DNA from: CAZRVH01 sp964603635
GTDB lineage: Bacteria; Patescibacteriota; Gracilibacteria; Peribacterales; Peribacteraceae
DNA: 21,891 nt
Direction of reading: 5' to 3'
NCBI GenBank assembly: GCA_964603635.1
Contig: CAZRVH010000016.1
Location: 1 to 21,891 of the forward strand
Below, piece by piece: positions 8,500-14,746 of the stretch. Position 1 is the first letter of the stretch. Every line of letters begins with the position of its first letter. The notes under the pieces were generated by a model. It saw nothing but the letters and a program-made list of their open reading frames with translations. It did not search any database and was not told the DNA's origin. The position numbers and the translations under genes were made by a program.

Positions 8500-8516
8500 G
8501 AACATATAATATGTTC
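8500..8516. promoter_or_regulatory. Perfect 17-nt palindrome directly after yerC
   Basis: GAACATATAATATGTTC has 8-nt arms around a single A, beginning at the first base after the yerC TAA. It may be an operator for a dimeric regulator such as YerC itself, or a short AU-rich hairpin that ends the yerC RNA. It lacks a proper T-tract. Confidence 0.5.
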
Positions 8517-8602
8517 AATATTTAATTATTGCATAATAAATTAGATGTGTATTCCTCAATAAAGATAGGAACTACTAACTAATAAAATGCGTTACCTGAG
8601 AG

Positions 8603-8672
8603 TGTCATCCCTAGCTCGTCGAGGGACGAAGGGAGGCATTCCGCGTGTATGGTTCGACGGGCTCACCTTGAC
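8603..8672. repeat. REP-like imperfect palindromic repeat
   Basis: This stretch starts TGTCATCCC and contains GAGGGAC, both shared in order with the segment at 21362-21395 (opposite strand). Its halves are complementary: AGCTCGTCGA (8613-8622) pairs with TCGACGGGCT (8654-8663) with one G-U, and outer GTCA pairs with TGAC. The result is a long hairpin with a ~31-nt loop. The geometry is that of a dispersed extragenic palindrome. GGTTCGA at 8651 resembles a tRNA T-arm by chance only. Confidence 0.6.
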
Positions 8673-8695
8673 TCGTTTTACTGGTTATAAAGGGA

Positions 8696-8723
8696 TAGAC
8701 GCAATAAATTAAACTGCTACAAT
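8696..8723 (+). promoter_or_regulatory. Candidate promoter of the serine-rich secreted protein gene
   Basis: TAGACG (8696-8701), a 16-nt spacer and TACAAT (8718-8723), with 10 nt to the ATG at 8734. The -10 is good and the -35 weak. Predicted leader is about 3-5 nt. Confidence 0.45.
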
Positions 8724-8733
8724 AACTGCGATT

Positions 8734-9312
8734 ATGAAGCATCTCAAAAAATCATTCATTCCTCTGATTTCATTTTTTGTAGTATTGTTTGTAATGCTGC
8801 CATCTGAGGCGATTGGTGCAAGTCGCACCACTTTGCCCGGAAAGTATAAAAACCAGATATCTTCCGTTTCATCCAAGTCATTTTCCTCATACAAAAGAAG
8901 TTTTGGAAAGAGCTCTTCTGCCATCTCGATAAAATCGAAAGCATCCACCAAAACAATCAACACATCCTCCTCATCGTCCAAGCAGTCATCTAGCAAAAGT
9001 TCTTTTATTTCAATTAATTTTGATTCTATTTACGATTTGATGTCTCAAACAAATACGTTGATGCAAGAAACAGATTTTCGTTCATTTAATTTAATTTTTG
9101 GAAAAACCAATAAAAGTGTCTTAAGGCTGCAAGAACTTCAGAATTTATATGCTCTGCAGGTAAATTCCATCGCTATTTATAACCAAAAAGCAAAGCAGAT
9201 GAATATTAAAATAGAAGATTTTTCCGATATAAAACGCATACAAGATTTAGCTAAAAGTCTTTCTGATGAATATTTTGATATCATCACCAGATTGCGTGAT
9301 TCGTTAAAATAA
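8734..9312 (+). CDS. Secreted serine-rich hypothetical protein, AT-rich gene
   Basis: I do not recognise the family. The 192-residue product begins with a clear signal peptide (basic MKHLKK, hydrophobic IPLISFFVVLFVML, likely cleavage near AIGA, residue 29). Residues ~40-95 are a Ser/Lys-rich, low-complexity stretch with runs of five and more serines. Residues ~96-192 look helical (ESL-type heptads around LRLQELQNLYALQ and RIQDLAKSLSDEYFDIITRL) and may form a coiled coil. The gene is visibly AT-rich and uses AAA, ATA, TTA and AAT codons freely, unlike the GC-rich genes on either side, which suggests recent acquisition or relaxed selection. It sits just after a REP-like repeat and a palindrome and converges on the flavin reductase gene with a 10-nt gap. 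Function unknown; secretion is well supported. Confidence 0.75.
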   Translation: MKHLKKSFIPLISFFVVLFVMLPSEAIGASRTTLPGKYKNQISSVSSKSFSSYKRSFGKSSSAISIKSKASTKTINTSSSSSKQSSSKSSFISINFDSIYDLMSQTNTLMQETDFRSFNLIFGKTNKSVLRLQELQNLYALQVNSIAIYNQKAKQMNIKIEDFSDIKRIQDLAKSLSDEYFDIITRLRDSLK

Positions 9313-9322
9313 AGGCATCACT

Positions 9323-10051
9323 TTACTTATTCAAGGTGCTGATCGGGTACATGATTCTGTTTCCTACGCGGTAGAGGAACGTGAAGAAGGCATAGACGAA
9401 TTGCTGCGTGGCGGGGAGTTTTCCGTTTGTCGCGTAGTAGTCGACCATCTCGGCGTACTGCCTTCCTTTCTTTTCCATCAACGCCAGGGACTCCGGGCGC
9501 TTGTCCACGACGAGGCCGAACTTTCCTTTGCCCGCAACGCTCTTCGGTTCGAAGTGCCGGTACACCACCGTGCCGCCGTAGTACTTGATCGCTTCGGTGA
9601 CATGCAGCGTCGTCAGGTACATCAGGGCCTTCCAGGCGATCATCGGTGCGCCGCCCGTATAGAGGAGGGCGAACGGACGACCCTTGAACTGTCCTTTGCT
9701 ATGCGTTTCCTTGTCCAGCGCGAAGGCGCCCATGCGGTCAATGAAGTTCTTGAGGTGGGCGGGAACCGAGAAATTCCAGATGGGGGATGCGAAGACCGTT
9801 CCTTTCGCTTCCAGCAGGAGCTTTTTCATACGCACGTAATCCGCTTCCAGTTCGCAGTCTTCCTCATAGCGTTCCACCGTGAAGTGGCTGAGGGTCATGT
9901 CCTTGAGGCGTATTTTTTCGATCCTGACGCCAGGTACCTGCGCCATGCCCTGTATGAAATGATCCGCCATCACGTTGCTATTGCTCGGCTCGTTCGTTCC
10001 CGCAACGATCACGACGATGAGATTGTCGGTAGGAGATGCGTTTTCCATCAT
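9323..10051 (-). CDS. Flavodoxin-fold NAD(P)H-dependent FMN reductase
   Basis: A cytoplasmic FMN-dependent oxidoreductase of the NADPH-dependent FMN reductase/azoreductase group, which reduces flavins, quinones or similar acceptors with NAD(P)H. The 242 residues show the flavodoxin fold: first strand and phosphate loop VVIVAGTNEPSNSN (~13-26), SPIWNFSVPAHLKNFIDR (89-106) at the FMN ring and dimer surface, and YTGG (131-134). About 40 residues at the C-terminus (YAFFTFLYRVGNRIMYPI) are unusually aromatic and hydrophobic for the family and could be a lid or membrane contact. The ATG at 10051 (MMEN) is followed by a second ATG; a TACACT -10 box ends 6 nt before the first, which supports it. The gene is divergent from nrdJ; any electron supply to nrdJ would be speculation. 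Confidence 0.85.
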   Translation of the reverse strand: MMENASPTDNLIVVIVAGTNEPSNSNVMADHFIQGMAQVPGVRIEKIRLKDMTLSHFTVERYEEDCELEADYVRMKKLLLEAKGTVFASPIWNFSVPAHLKNFIDRMGAFALDKETHSKGQFKGRPFALLYTGGAPMIAWKALMYLTTLHVTEAIKYYGGTVVYRHFEPKSVAGKGKFGLVVDKRPESLALMEKKGRQYAEMVDYYATNGKLPATQQFVYAFFTFLYRVGNRIMYPISTLNK

Positions 10052-10057
10052 GACCGA

Positions 10058-10063
10058 AGTGTA
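10058..10063 (-). promoter_or_regulatory. -10 box of the flavin reductase gene, predicted leaderless
   Basis: TACACT on the minus strand ends 6 nt before the ATG at 10051, so the usual +1 coincides with the start codon. The -35 region is poor (TTTCCT at 17 nt). Confidence 0.5.
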
Positions 10064-10155
10064 GACGGATGTCTTCTGTCAGGAAAGGACTGAACACAAA
10101 AGTGAGTTCGACTTTCTTCTTATCCGGCTTCATGCTGCAGTACTCATTTCCCCGT

Positions 10156-10170
10156 GTGAAATTATTTCAC
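10156..10170. promoter_or_regulatory. Perfect 15-nt palindrome in the nrdJ/flavin reductase intergenic region
   Basis: GTGAAATTATTTCAC has 7-nt arms around one T, followed by TTTT. It lies about 105 nt before the flavin reductase start and 147 nt before nrdJ. It could be an operator shared by the divergent pair or a small hairpin. Confidence 0.4.
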
Positions 10171-10193
10171 TTTTGCCCATGCACATGCCGGCT

Positions 10194-10225
10194 TTGACAG
10201 AGGGTCCCGCCCCTGCTGATACATT
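10194..10225 (+). promoter_or_regulatory. Possible distal promoter of nrdJ
   Basis: TTGACA (10194-10199) is a consensus -35. The best -10 is TACATT (10220-10225) with an extended TGA in front, but the spacer is 20 nt, which is long. It would yield an RNA with an ~85-nt leader containing both NrdR-box candidates. Confidence 0.3.
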
Positions 10226-10243
10226 CTTGCACGGGATGGGTGG

Positions 10244-10289
10244 CTACCATATCTTGGGGTTTGTCACCGCAACACACACAACATAGTGT
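10244..10289 (+). promoter_or_regulatory. NrdR-box pair (one good, one weaker) over the nrdJ promoter
   Basis: ACACACAACATAGTGT at 10274-10289 agrees with the NrdR consensus (ACACwATATATwGTGT) at 13 of 16 positions by hand count. A weaker match, CTACCATATCTTGGGG at 10244-10259 (10 of 16), lies 30 nt upstream, near the ~31-nt spacing known for NrdR box pairs. NrdR is the zinc/ATP-cone repressor of ribonucleotide reductase genes. The good box overlaps the predicted -10 (TAGTGT), which fits repression by blocking the polymerase. Confidence 0.6.
10261..10289 (+). promoter_or_regulatory. Proximal promoter of nrdJ
   Basis: TTGTCA (10261-10266), a 17-nt spacer and TAGTGT (10284-10289). The -10 is weak. 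The leader would be about 20 nt, pyrimidine-rich, with no Shine-Dalgarno before the ATG at 10317. Confidence 0.4.
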
Positions 10290-10316
10290 ATTTTACTTGT
10301 CATTCCCTTCCCCCTT

Positions 10317-13300
10317 ATGAACCCGCAGGCTTCCTCACCCGCCAAGGACCCCCGGACAACCGAGCAACAATCGTTTCTGCCTCCCAAGGAGCGCGGTCTT
10401 ACCATCGGTCGTGTCTTCACGACGCCCGGCAGCGATCCCTTGGAAGAAGTGACCTACGAAAAGCGCACGAGCCGTATCAAGAACACGAACGGTTCGGTCG
10501 TCTTCGAAATGTTGGACGCGGAGATCCCGGCCGACTGGAGCCAGGTTGCGACGGACATCGTGGTGAGCAAGTATTTCCGCAAGGCGGGTATCCCGCAGAA
10601 GGATGAGCAGGGGAATCTCATCCGCGACGAGAAGGGCGAAGTGGTGACGGGTCCGGAGAAGAGCGTGAAGCAGGTGGTGCGACGTCTGGCCGGATGCTGG
10701 AGGCATTGGGGAGAGACGCACGGTTACTTCGCGACGACGCAGGACGCGCAGGCGTTCGAGGATGAGCTGAGTTACATGCTCGTGCGCCAGATGGCCGCGC
10801 CGAACTCGCCCCAGTGGTTCAACACCGGTCTCAACTACGCCTACGGCATCACGGGCCTTCCGCAGGGCCACTACTACGTGGACCCCGCGACGGGAACGGT
10901 GAAGAGGAGCGAGGACGCCTACACGCACCCCCAGCCGCACGCATGCTTCATCCAGAGCGTCGATGACGATATGGTCAACGAAGGAGGCATCATGGACCTG
11001 TGGGTCCGCGAGGCACGCCTCTTCAAGTTCGGTTCCGGAACGGGCACGAACTTCTCGGGGCTCCGCGGAGCGGGGGAGCCGCTGTCCGGCGGAGGAACGA
11101 GCAGCGGCCTCATGAGCTGGCTGAAGATCGGCGATCGCGCCGCGGGAGCCATCAAGTCCGGCGGAACGACGCGAAGGGCCGCGAAGATGGTCTGTCTTGA
11201 TTTGGATCATCCGGATATCGAAAGCTTCATCAACTGGAAGGTAAACGAGGAGAAGAAAGTCGCGGCGCTCGTGGCCGCCGGGTACGACACCGACTTCAAC
11301 GGCGAGGCGTATAGCACGGTGTCCGGCCAAAACTCCAATAATTCCGTCCGCATCGCCCACGAGTTCTTCGAGAACGTGGAGCGCGACGGCGATTGGAACC
11401 TGTACTGGAGGACGGAGCTCAAGAAGGCCAAGAACGAGAATCGTGCTCCCAAGCCCCATAAGACGCTGAAGGCCCGCGCCCTCTGGGATGAAATCGGCTA
11501 CGCCGCTTGGGCCTGCGCGGATCCGGGCGTGCAGTACGACACCACCATCAACGACTGGCATACCTGCCCCGAGGACGGACGCATCAACGCTTCGAATCCC
11601 TGCAGCGAGTACATGTTCCTGGATAACACCGCGTGCAACCTGGCGTCCCTGAACGTCATGAAGTTCTACGACGAGGAGCACGGCACGTTCGAGGTGGACA
11701 AGTTCATCCATGCAACGCGCCTGTGGACCATCGTCCTGGAGATCTCCGTGCTCATGGCGCAGTTCCCCAGCAAGGAAATCGCCGAGCTCAGCTACAAGTT
11801 CCGCACGCTCGGACTCGGTTATGCCAACCTGGGGGCCACGCTCATGCAGATGGGCATTCCCTATGATTCCGAACTCGGCCGCAACATCGGAGGCGCGCTG
11901 ACTGCCATCCTCACGGGTGAGTCCTACGCGACGTCCGCTGAAATGGCGCGCAACCTGGGAGCCTTCCCGGGTTACCTGAAGAACCGCGACCACATGCTGC
12001 GCGTGATGCGCAACCACCGCCGCGCGGCCTACGACGCCCCGGCGAAGGAATACGAGAAGCTGCACGTGCCGCCCGTCGGACTGGATCAGGACAAGACGCC
12101 CGATTACCTCCTGCGTGCCGCGAAGGAATGTTGGGACAAGGCGCTCGCAACGGGGGAGGAGCATGGCTACCGCAACGCCCAGGTGACGGTCATCGCCCCC
12201 ACGGGAACGATCGGCCTCCTCATGGACTGCGACACGACGGGTATCGAGCCGGACTTCGCGCTCGTGAAGTTCAAGAAGCTCGCCGGAGGCGGATACATGA
12301 AGATCGCCAACCAGTCGGTCCAGCCCGCGCTTGTCGCGCTCGGTTACACGTCCGAAGAGGTCGCCGACATCATGAAGTACGTCATGGGAACGCTCAGTTT
12401 GGAAGGCGTTCCGCACGTGAACCGCCAAAGCCTGCGCGACAAGGGATTCCAGGACGCGGACATCGCCAGCATCGAGAAGCAGCTCCCGCAGGTGTTCGAT
12501 ATCAGCTTCGCGTTCAACAGATTCGTCCTGGGCGACGAGACGATGAAGCGCCTTGGATTCACCGACGCCCAGCTTGCCGACCAGAACTTCAACTTGCTCA
12601 AGGCGCTCGGGTTCACCGAGGCCCAGATCGAGGAAGCGAACGTCGCCGTCTGCGGACACATGACCGTGGAAGGAGCGCCGCTGCTCAAAGACGAGCATCT
12701 CCCCGTCTTCGATTGCGCCAACAAATGCGGAAAGCTCGGCAAGCGTTTCATCCACGCCGAAGGCCACATCCGCATGATGGCCGCCGCCCAGCCGTTCATC
12801 TCCGGCGCCATTTCCAAGACCATCAACCTGCCGCACGAGGCGACGGTGGAGGATATCAAGAAGGCGTACTTCCTCAGCTGGAAGCTCTCGCTCAAGGCCA
12901 ATGCCCTCTACCGCGACGGATCCAAGATGAGCCAGGCACTCAGTAACAAGTCCGACAAGAAGGAGGAGAAGAAAGACGCGGAAGTGGTCATCAAGGAGCG
13001 CATCGTGTACAAGGAAATGCCGCGCCGCCGCAAGTTGCCCGACGAGCGTAACTCCCTTACGCATAAGTTCAGCATCGCCGGGCACGAGGGATATATCACG
13101 GTCGGCCTGTACGAGGACGGCAGCCCCGGCGAGATCTTCATCAAGATGAACAAGGAAGGGTCCACGCTCTCCGGCGTGATGGATATGTGGGCGACCAGCA
13201 TGTCGATGAACCTGCAGTACGGCGTGCCGTTGGAAGTGCTGTGCGCCAAGATGGCCCACAGCCGCTTCGACCCGATGGGTATGACGACGAACAAGGAGAT

Positions 13301-13691
13301 CCCGATGGCAAAAAGCTTCATGGATTACCTGGCTCGCTGGCTCGCGCTCAAGTTCCTCACCAAGGAACAGGCGATGCAGTATCACAACCACGAACTCGTG
13401 GAGAAGGCATACGCGGAGGGAAGCAAGAGCAAGGATGCCTACGCGATGCGTTTGAACGTCGTCGATGAGGGTGCGCCGGCATCCCAATCGAAGCCGTTCG
13501 ATGCCGACGACGCGGAAAGCGTCGAGCCGGCCGTCGCCGATACCAGCGCCACGACCGCGACGAAAGCGGAGCTCGCCAAGCAGCAGGGTTATACGGGTTC
13601 GCTCTGCGGCACCTGCTCCAGCCTGAAGATGAAGCGCAACGGAAGCTGCGAAGTATGCCTCGACTGCGGAGCGACGAGCGGTTGCTCCTGA
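10317..13691 (+). CDS. nrdJ: Class II (adenosylcobalamin-dependent) ribonucleoside reductase, long TSCPD type
   Basis: Reduces ribonucleotides to deoxyribonucleotides with a cobalamin-generated thiyl radical, independent of oxygen; it is the dNTP source of the cell. The 1124-residue length matches the long NrdJ form. Visible in order: first redox Cys C210 (PHACF), the substrate and effector region (SSGLMSWLKIGDRAAGAIKSGGTTRR split around ~265-285), the radical site N427-P-C429-S-E431 with the partner redox Cys C440 (NTACN), the phosphate-binding APTGTIGLL (~627), and a TSCPD-like domain (~900-1000, FSIAGHEGYITVGLYEDG). The C-terminus carries a CGTC...CEVCLDC...C cluster, which likely holds zinc and/or shuttles electrons. 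No N-terminal ATP-cone and no intein were seen. It is a single-gene unit between a promoter with NrdR-box matches and a strong terminator, and needs imported or salvaged B12. Confidence 0.96.
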   Translation: MNPQASSPAKDPRTTEQQSFLPPKERGLTIGRVFTTPGSDPLEEVTYEKRTSRIKNTNGSVVFEMLDAEIPADWSQVATDIVVSKYFRKAGIPQKDEQGNLIRDEKGEVVTGPEKSVKQVVRRLAGCWRHWGETHGYFATTQDAQAFEDELSYMLVRQMAAPNSPQWFNTGLNYAYGITGLPQGHYYVDPATGTVKRSEDAYTHPQPHACFIQSVDDDMVNEGGIMDLWVREARLFKFGSGTGTNFSGLRGAGEPLSGGGTSSGLMSWLKIGDRAAGAIKSGGTTRRAAKMVCLDLDHPDIESFINWKVNEEKKVAALVAAGYDTDFNGEAYSTVSGQNSNNSVRIAHEFFENVERDGDWNLYWRTELKKAKNENRAPKPHKTLKARALWDEIGYAAWACADPGVQYDTTINDWHTCPEDGRINASNPCSEYMFLDNTACNLASLNVMKFYDEEHGTFEVDKFIHATRLWTIVLEISVLMAQFPSKEIAELSYKFRTLGLGYANLGATLMQMGIPYDSELGRNIGGALTAILTGESYATSAEMARNLGAFPGYLKNRDHMLRVMRNHRRAAYDAPAKEYEKLHVPPVGLDQDKTPDYLLRAAKECWDKALATGEEHGYRNAQVTVIAPTGTIGLLMDCDTTGIEPDFALVKFKKLAGGGYMKIANQSVQPALVALGYTSEEVADIMKYVMGTLSLEGVPHVNRQSLRDKGFQDADIASIEKQLPQVFDISFAFNRFVLGDETMKRLGFTDAQLADQNFNLLKALGFTEAQIEEANVAVCGHMTVEGAPLLKDEHLPVFDCANKCGKLGKRFIHAEGHIRMMAAAQPFISGAISKTINLPHEATVEDIKKAYFLSWKLSLKANALYRDGSKMSQALSNKSDKKEEKKDAEVVIKERIVYKEMPRRRKLPDERNSLTHKFSIAGHEGYITVGLYEDGSPGEIFIKMNKEGSTLSGVMDMWATSMSMNLQYGVPLEVLCAKMAHSRFDPMGMTTNKEIPMAKSFMDYLARWLALKFLTKEQAMQYHNHELVEKAYAEGSKSKDAYAMRLNVVDEGAPASQSKPFDADDAESVEPAVADTSATTATKAELAKQQGYTGSLCGTCSSLKMKRNGSCEVCLDCGATSGCS

Positions 13692-13732
13692 GTCCTAACG
13701 CGCCCCGACTGACACGGGAAACATGAATATGG

Positions 13733-13762
13733 AAAAGCGGTCCGCGGGTGCGGGCCGTTTTT
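13733..13762 (+). terminator. Rho-independent terminator of nrdJ
   Basis: AAAAGCGGTCCGC, loop GGGT, GCGGGCCGTTTTT, with one mismatch and one G-U in a 13-pair stem and a T-run. It lies 41 nt after the nrdJ stop. Confidence 0.85.
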
Positions 13763-13763
13763 A

Positions 13764-13792
13764 TAAAGAAAAGGGAGGCCCGAAGGCCTCCC
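13764..13792 (-). terminator. Minus-strand terminator with UUCG tetraloop
   Basis: Read on the minus strand: GGGAGGCC-TTCG-GGCCTCCC, then TTTTCTTT. The 8-pair GC stem and very stable UUCG loop are textbook. It lies downstream of the 43-residue ORF and is strong evidence that this strand is transcribed. A second small hairpin (CCATCG/CGATGG, 13800-13815) lies between it and that ORF's stop. Confidence 0.85.
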
Positions 13793-13821
13793 GTGGCAAC
13801 CATCGGGTCCGATGGCTGGTT

Positions 13822-13953
13822 TTAATAGTCATCCTCCGGGCACATGTCGCAATATCTGCCTATCGTTATGACAAGGTCCAAAAATGCTACGGAAGCAGGA
13901 ATTACGATGATCATGCCAACGAGAGCAAGGACCGGAATGATGATATCCGCCAT
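13822..13953 (-). CDS. 43-residue membrane peptide with C-terminal CxxC
   Basis: I do not recognise it, but several signs say it is real. The product MADIIIPVLALVGMIIVIPA continues with SVAFLDLVITIGRYCDMCPEDDY: one long transmembrane segment (~4-33) and a short tail with CDMC and an acidic end. The ATG at 13953 is preceded by AAGGTG, 5 nt away, one of only two clear Shine-Dalgarno sites in the window. The frame could extend to an ATG at 14007, but the ribosome site favours 13953. A minus-strand terminator with a UUCG loop follows it. It is convergent with nrdJ and divergent from the 149-residue orphan, with a -10-like TATGAT (14003-14008). Possible roles include a membrane regulator or a toxin-like peptide; none is shown. 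Confidence 0.68.
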   Translation of the reverse strand: MADIIIPVLALVGMIIVIPASVAFLDLVITIGRYCDMCPEDDY

Positions 13954-14040
13954 GTTCACACCTTTTTTGGCTGGGGTATCGGACGACAAGGATACTTGCC
14001 CTATCATACCCCTCCCATAGGAAGATCAAGGGCTTTTGGC

Positions 14041-14046
14041 TACAAT
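14041..14046 (+). promoter_or_regulatory. -10 box for the 149-residue orphan, predicted leaderless
   Basis: TACAAT ends 6 nt before the ATG at 14053, placing the usual +1 on the start codon. The -35 region (TAGGAA) is weak. Confidence 0.5.
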
Positions 14047-14052
14047 CCGGCC

Positions 14053-14502
14053 ATGTCCGACTCATTTCTCGACCGTATCCCCAGCAACGAACGCGAGAAG
14101 ATCCGCAAGAAGATGCGCAGCCCCGAGGCGTACGAACGCCTGCGCGAAAACGTGAAAGGCCCCGAGGACCTGGAGCGCGAAATGGACAAGGCGGAGAAGC
14201 TCGCGGAATTGTCGTTCGCGATGGAGACGGAACCACACATGCGCGAGAAGATGAAAAAAACGATTGAAAAGGATCTGAATGAGAAGGGGATCGACGCGCT
14301 GATCGATCAGCATGAAAAACTTCCCCATGGAGTCGCGCAGATGTTGCTCGAAGGAAAATTCACCGTCGCTGTGTCCGCGCATCCGTCCACGCACGAAGAT
14401 TCCATCGTCCTGATGGCGGAAGGGAACATCCATGAGAAGATCCCGCTCAAGCAAAATCTCGGCAACGCGTATGCGGGGGCTGCGTTCCAAAAGAAGAATT
14501 AA
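14053..14502 (+). CDS. Hypothetical charged, mostly helical cytoplasmic protein, 149 residues
   Basis: Family not recognised. Residues ~1-85 are rich in Glu, Lys and Arg and look helical (NEREKIRKKMRSPEAYERL, then a DLEREMDKAEKLAEL helix and MREKMKKTIEKDLNEKGIDALIDQH), possibly a coiled coil or a helical hairpin. Residues ~95-149 look like a small alpha/beta part (LLEGKFTVAVSAHPSTHEDSI, then VLMAEGNIHEKIPLKQNLGN). There is no signal peptide, membrane segment or cysteine motif, so it is probably cytoplasmic. Codon use matches the neighbouring core genes. The frame is open upstream to about 13723, but that extension runs through the nrdJ terminator and the antisense small gene, and a -10 box ends 6 nt before the ATG at 14053, so this start is preferred. 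Its stop overlaps by 4 nt the end of a disrupted small ORF on the other strand. Confidence 0.75.
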   Translation: MSDSFLDRIPSNEREKIRKKMRSPEAYERLRENVKGPEDLEREMDKAEKLAELSFAMETEPHMREKMKKTIEKDLNEKGIDALIDQHEKLPHGVAQMLLEGKFTVAVSAHPSTHEDSIVLMAEGNIHEKIPLKQNLGNAYAGAAFQKKN

Positions 14503-14616
14503 GGTGTGCCGGTGGCGATATTGCTGTGGTTGGGTTTTTTCGTGACGGGTCCGAGTACGTACTCAGATGTTCAGGAACAAAACGCCGAACGCACAGACGA
14601 AGAGGAAGAAGCGCAT
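14499..14616 (-). pseudogene. Small hydrophobic ORF, frameshifted or broken
   Basis: On the minus strand an ATG at 14616 opens MRFFLFVCAFGVLFLNI and stops at TGA (14563-14565). Skipping one base at that point continues as EYVLGPVTKKPNHSNIATGT-P and stops at 14499-14501, overlapping the stop of the convergent gene. The joined product would be a 38-residue single-pass membrane peptide. A TACATT -10 box 11 nt upstream of the ATG, with TTGCAT 18 nt further, would give a near-leaderless RNA. The stop abuts the 12-nt palindrome GAGTACGTACTC (14553-14564). It may be a sequencing error, a pseudogene, a programmed +1 shift, or chance; no choice can be made from one sequence. The plus-strand frame at 14506-14700 looks less protein-like. 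Confidence 0.35.
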
Positions 14617-14621
14617 GGGGT

Positions 14622-14746
14622 GAGCGGAATGTACGCGCACATTAATTGTTCATGCAAGGGCAGCATAAGAAATACCCCTTGCGTTAGGGCTGAAACTTGA
14701 ACACATTAATACTTCACCCGGCGTCGCCGAAGGCTGTGCCGAGGTG
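14622..14746. other. Gene-free stretch with two stem-loops
   Basis: Two inverted repeats stand out. GCAAGGG (14654-14660) pairs perfectly with CCCTTGC (14676-14682) around a 15-nt loop. A compound stem-loop at 14705-14751 pairs CACC/GGTG and CGGC/GCCG with an inner GCC-TTC-GGC hairpin and outer ATTAA/TTAAT; it overlaps the stop codon of the RNHCP gene. Neither has a T-tract. They may be an mRNA 3' end structure for the minus-strand operon. Confidence 0.4.

Noticed and set aside
8645..8680. tRNA gene suggested by a T-arm-like GGTTCGA
   Set aside because: No acceptor, D-arm or anticodon stem fits around it; the sequence is half of a palindromic repeat.
10335..13487. 1050-codon open frame antisense to nrdJ
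   Set aside because: Low-complexity His/Arg/Val/Leu composition, no motifs, and full overlap with an unmistakable nrdJ.
13723..14052. N-terminal extension of the 149-residue orphan
   Set aside because: It would translate through the nrdJ terminator, the minus-strand terminator and the antisense small gene, and a -10 box lies directly before 14053.
14506..14700. 64-codon plus-strand frame starting with GTG
   Set aside because: Contains a hydrophobic start but then runs through both stem-loops with no protein-like pattern; the minus-strand frame looks better, and neither is certain.
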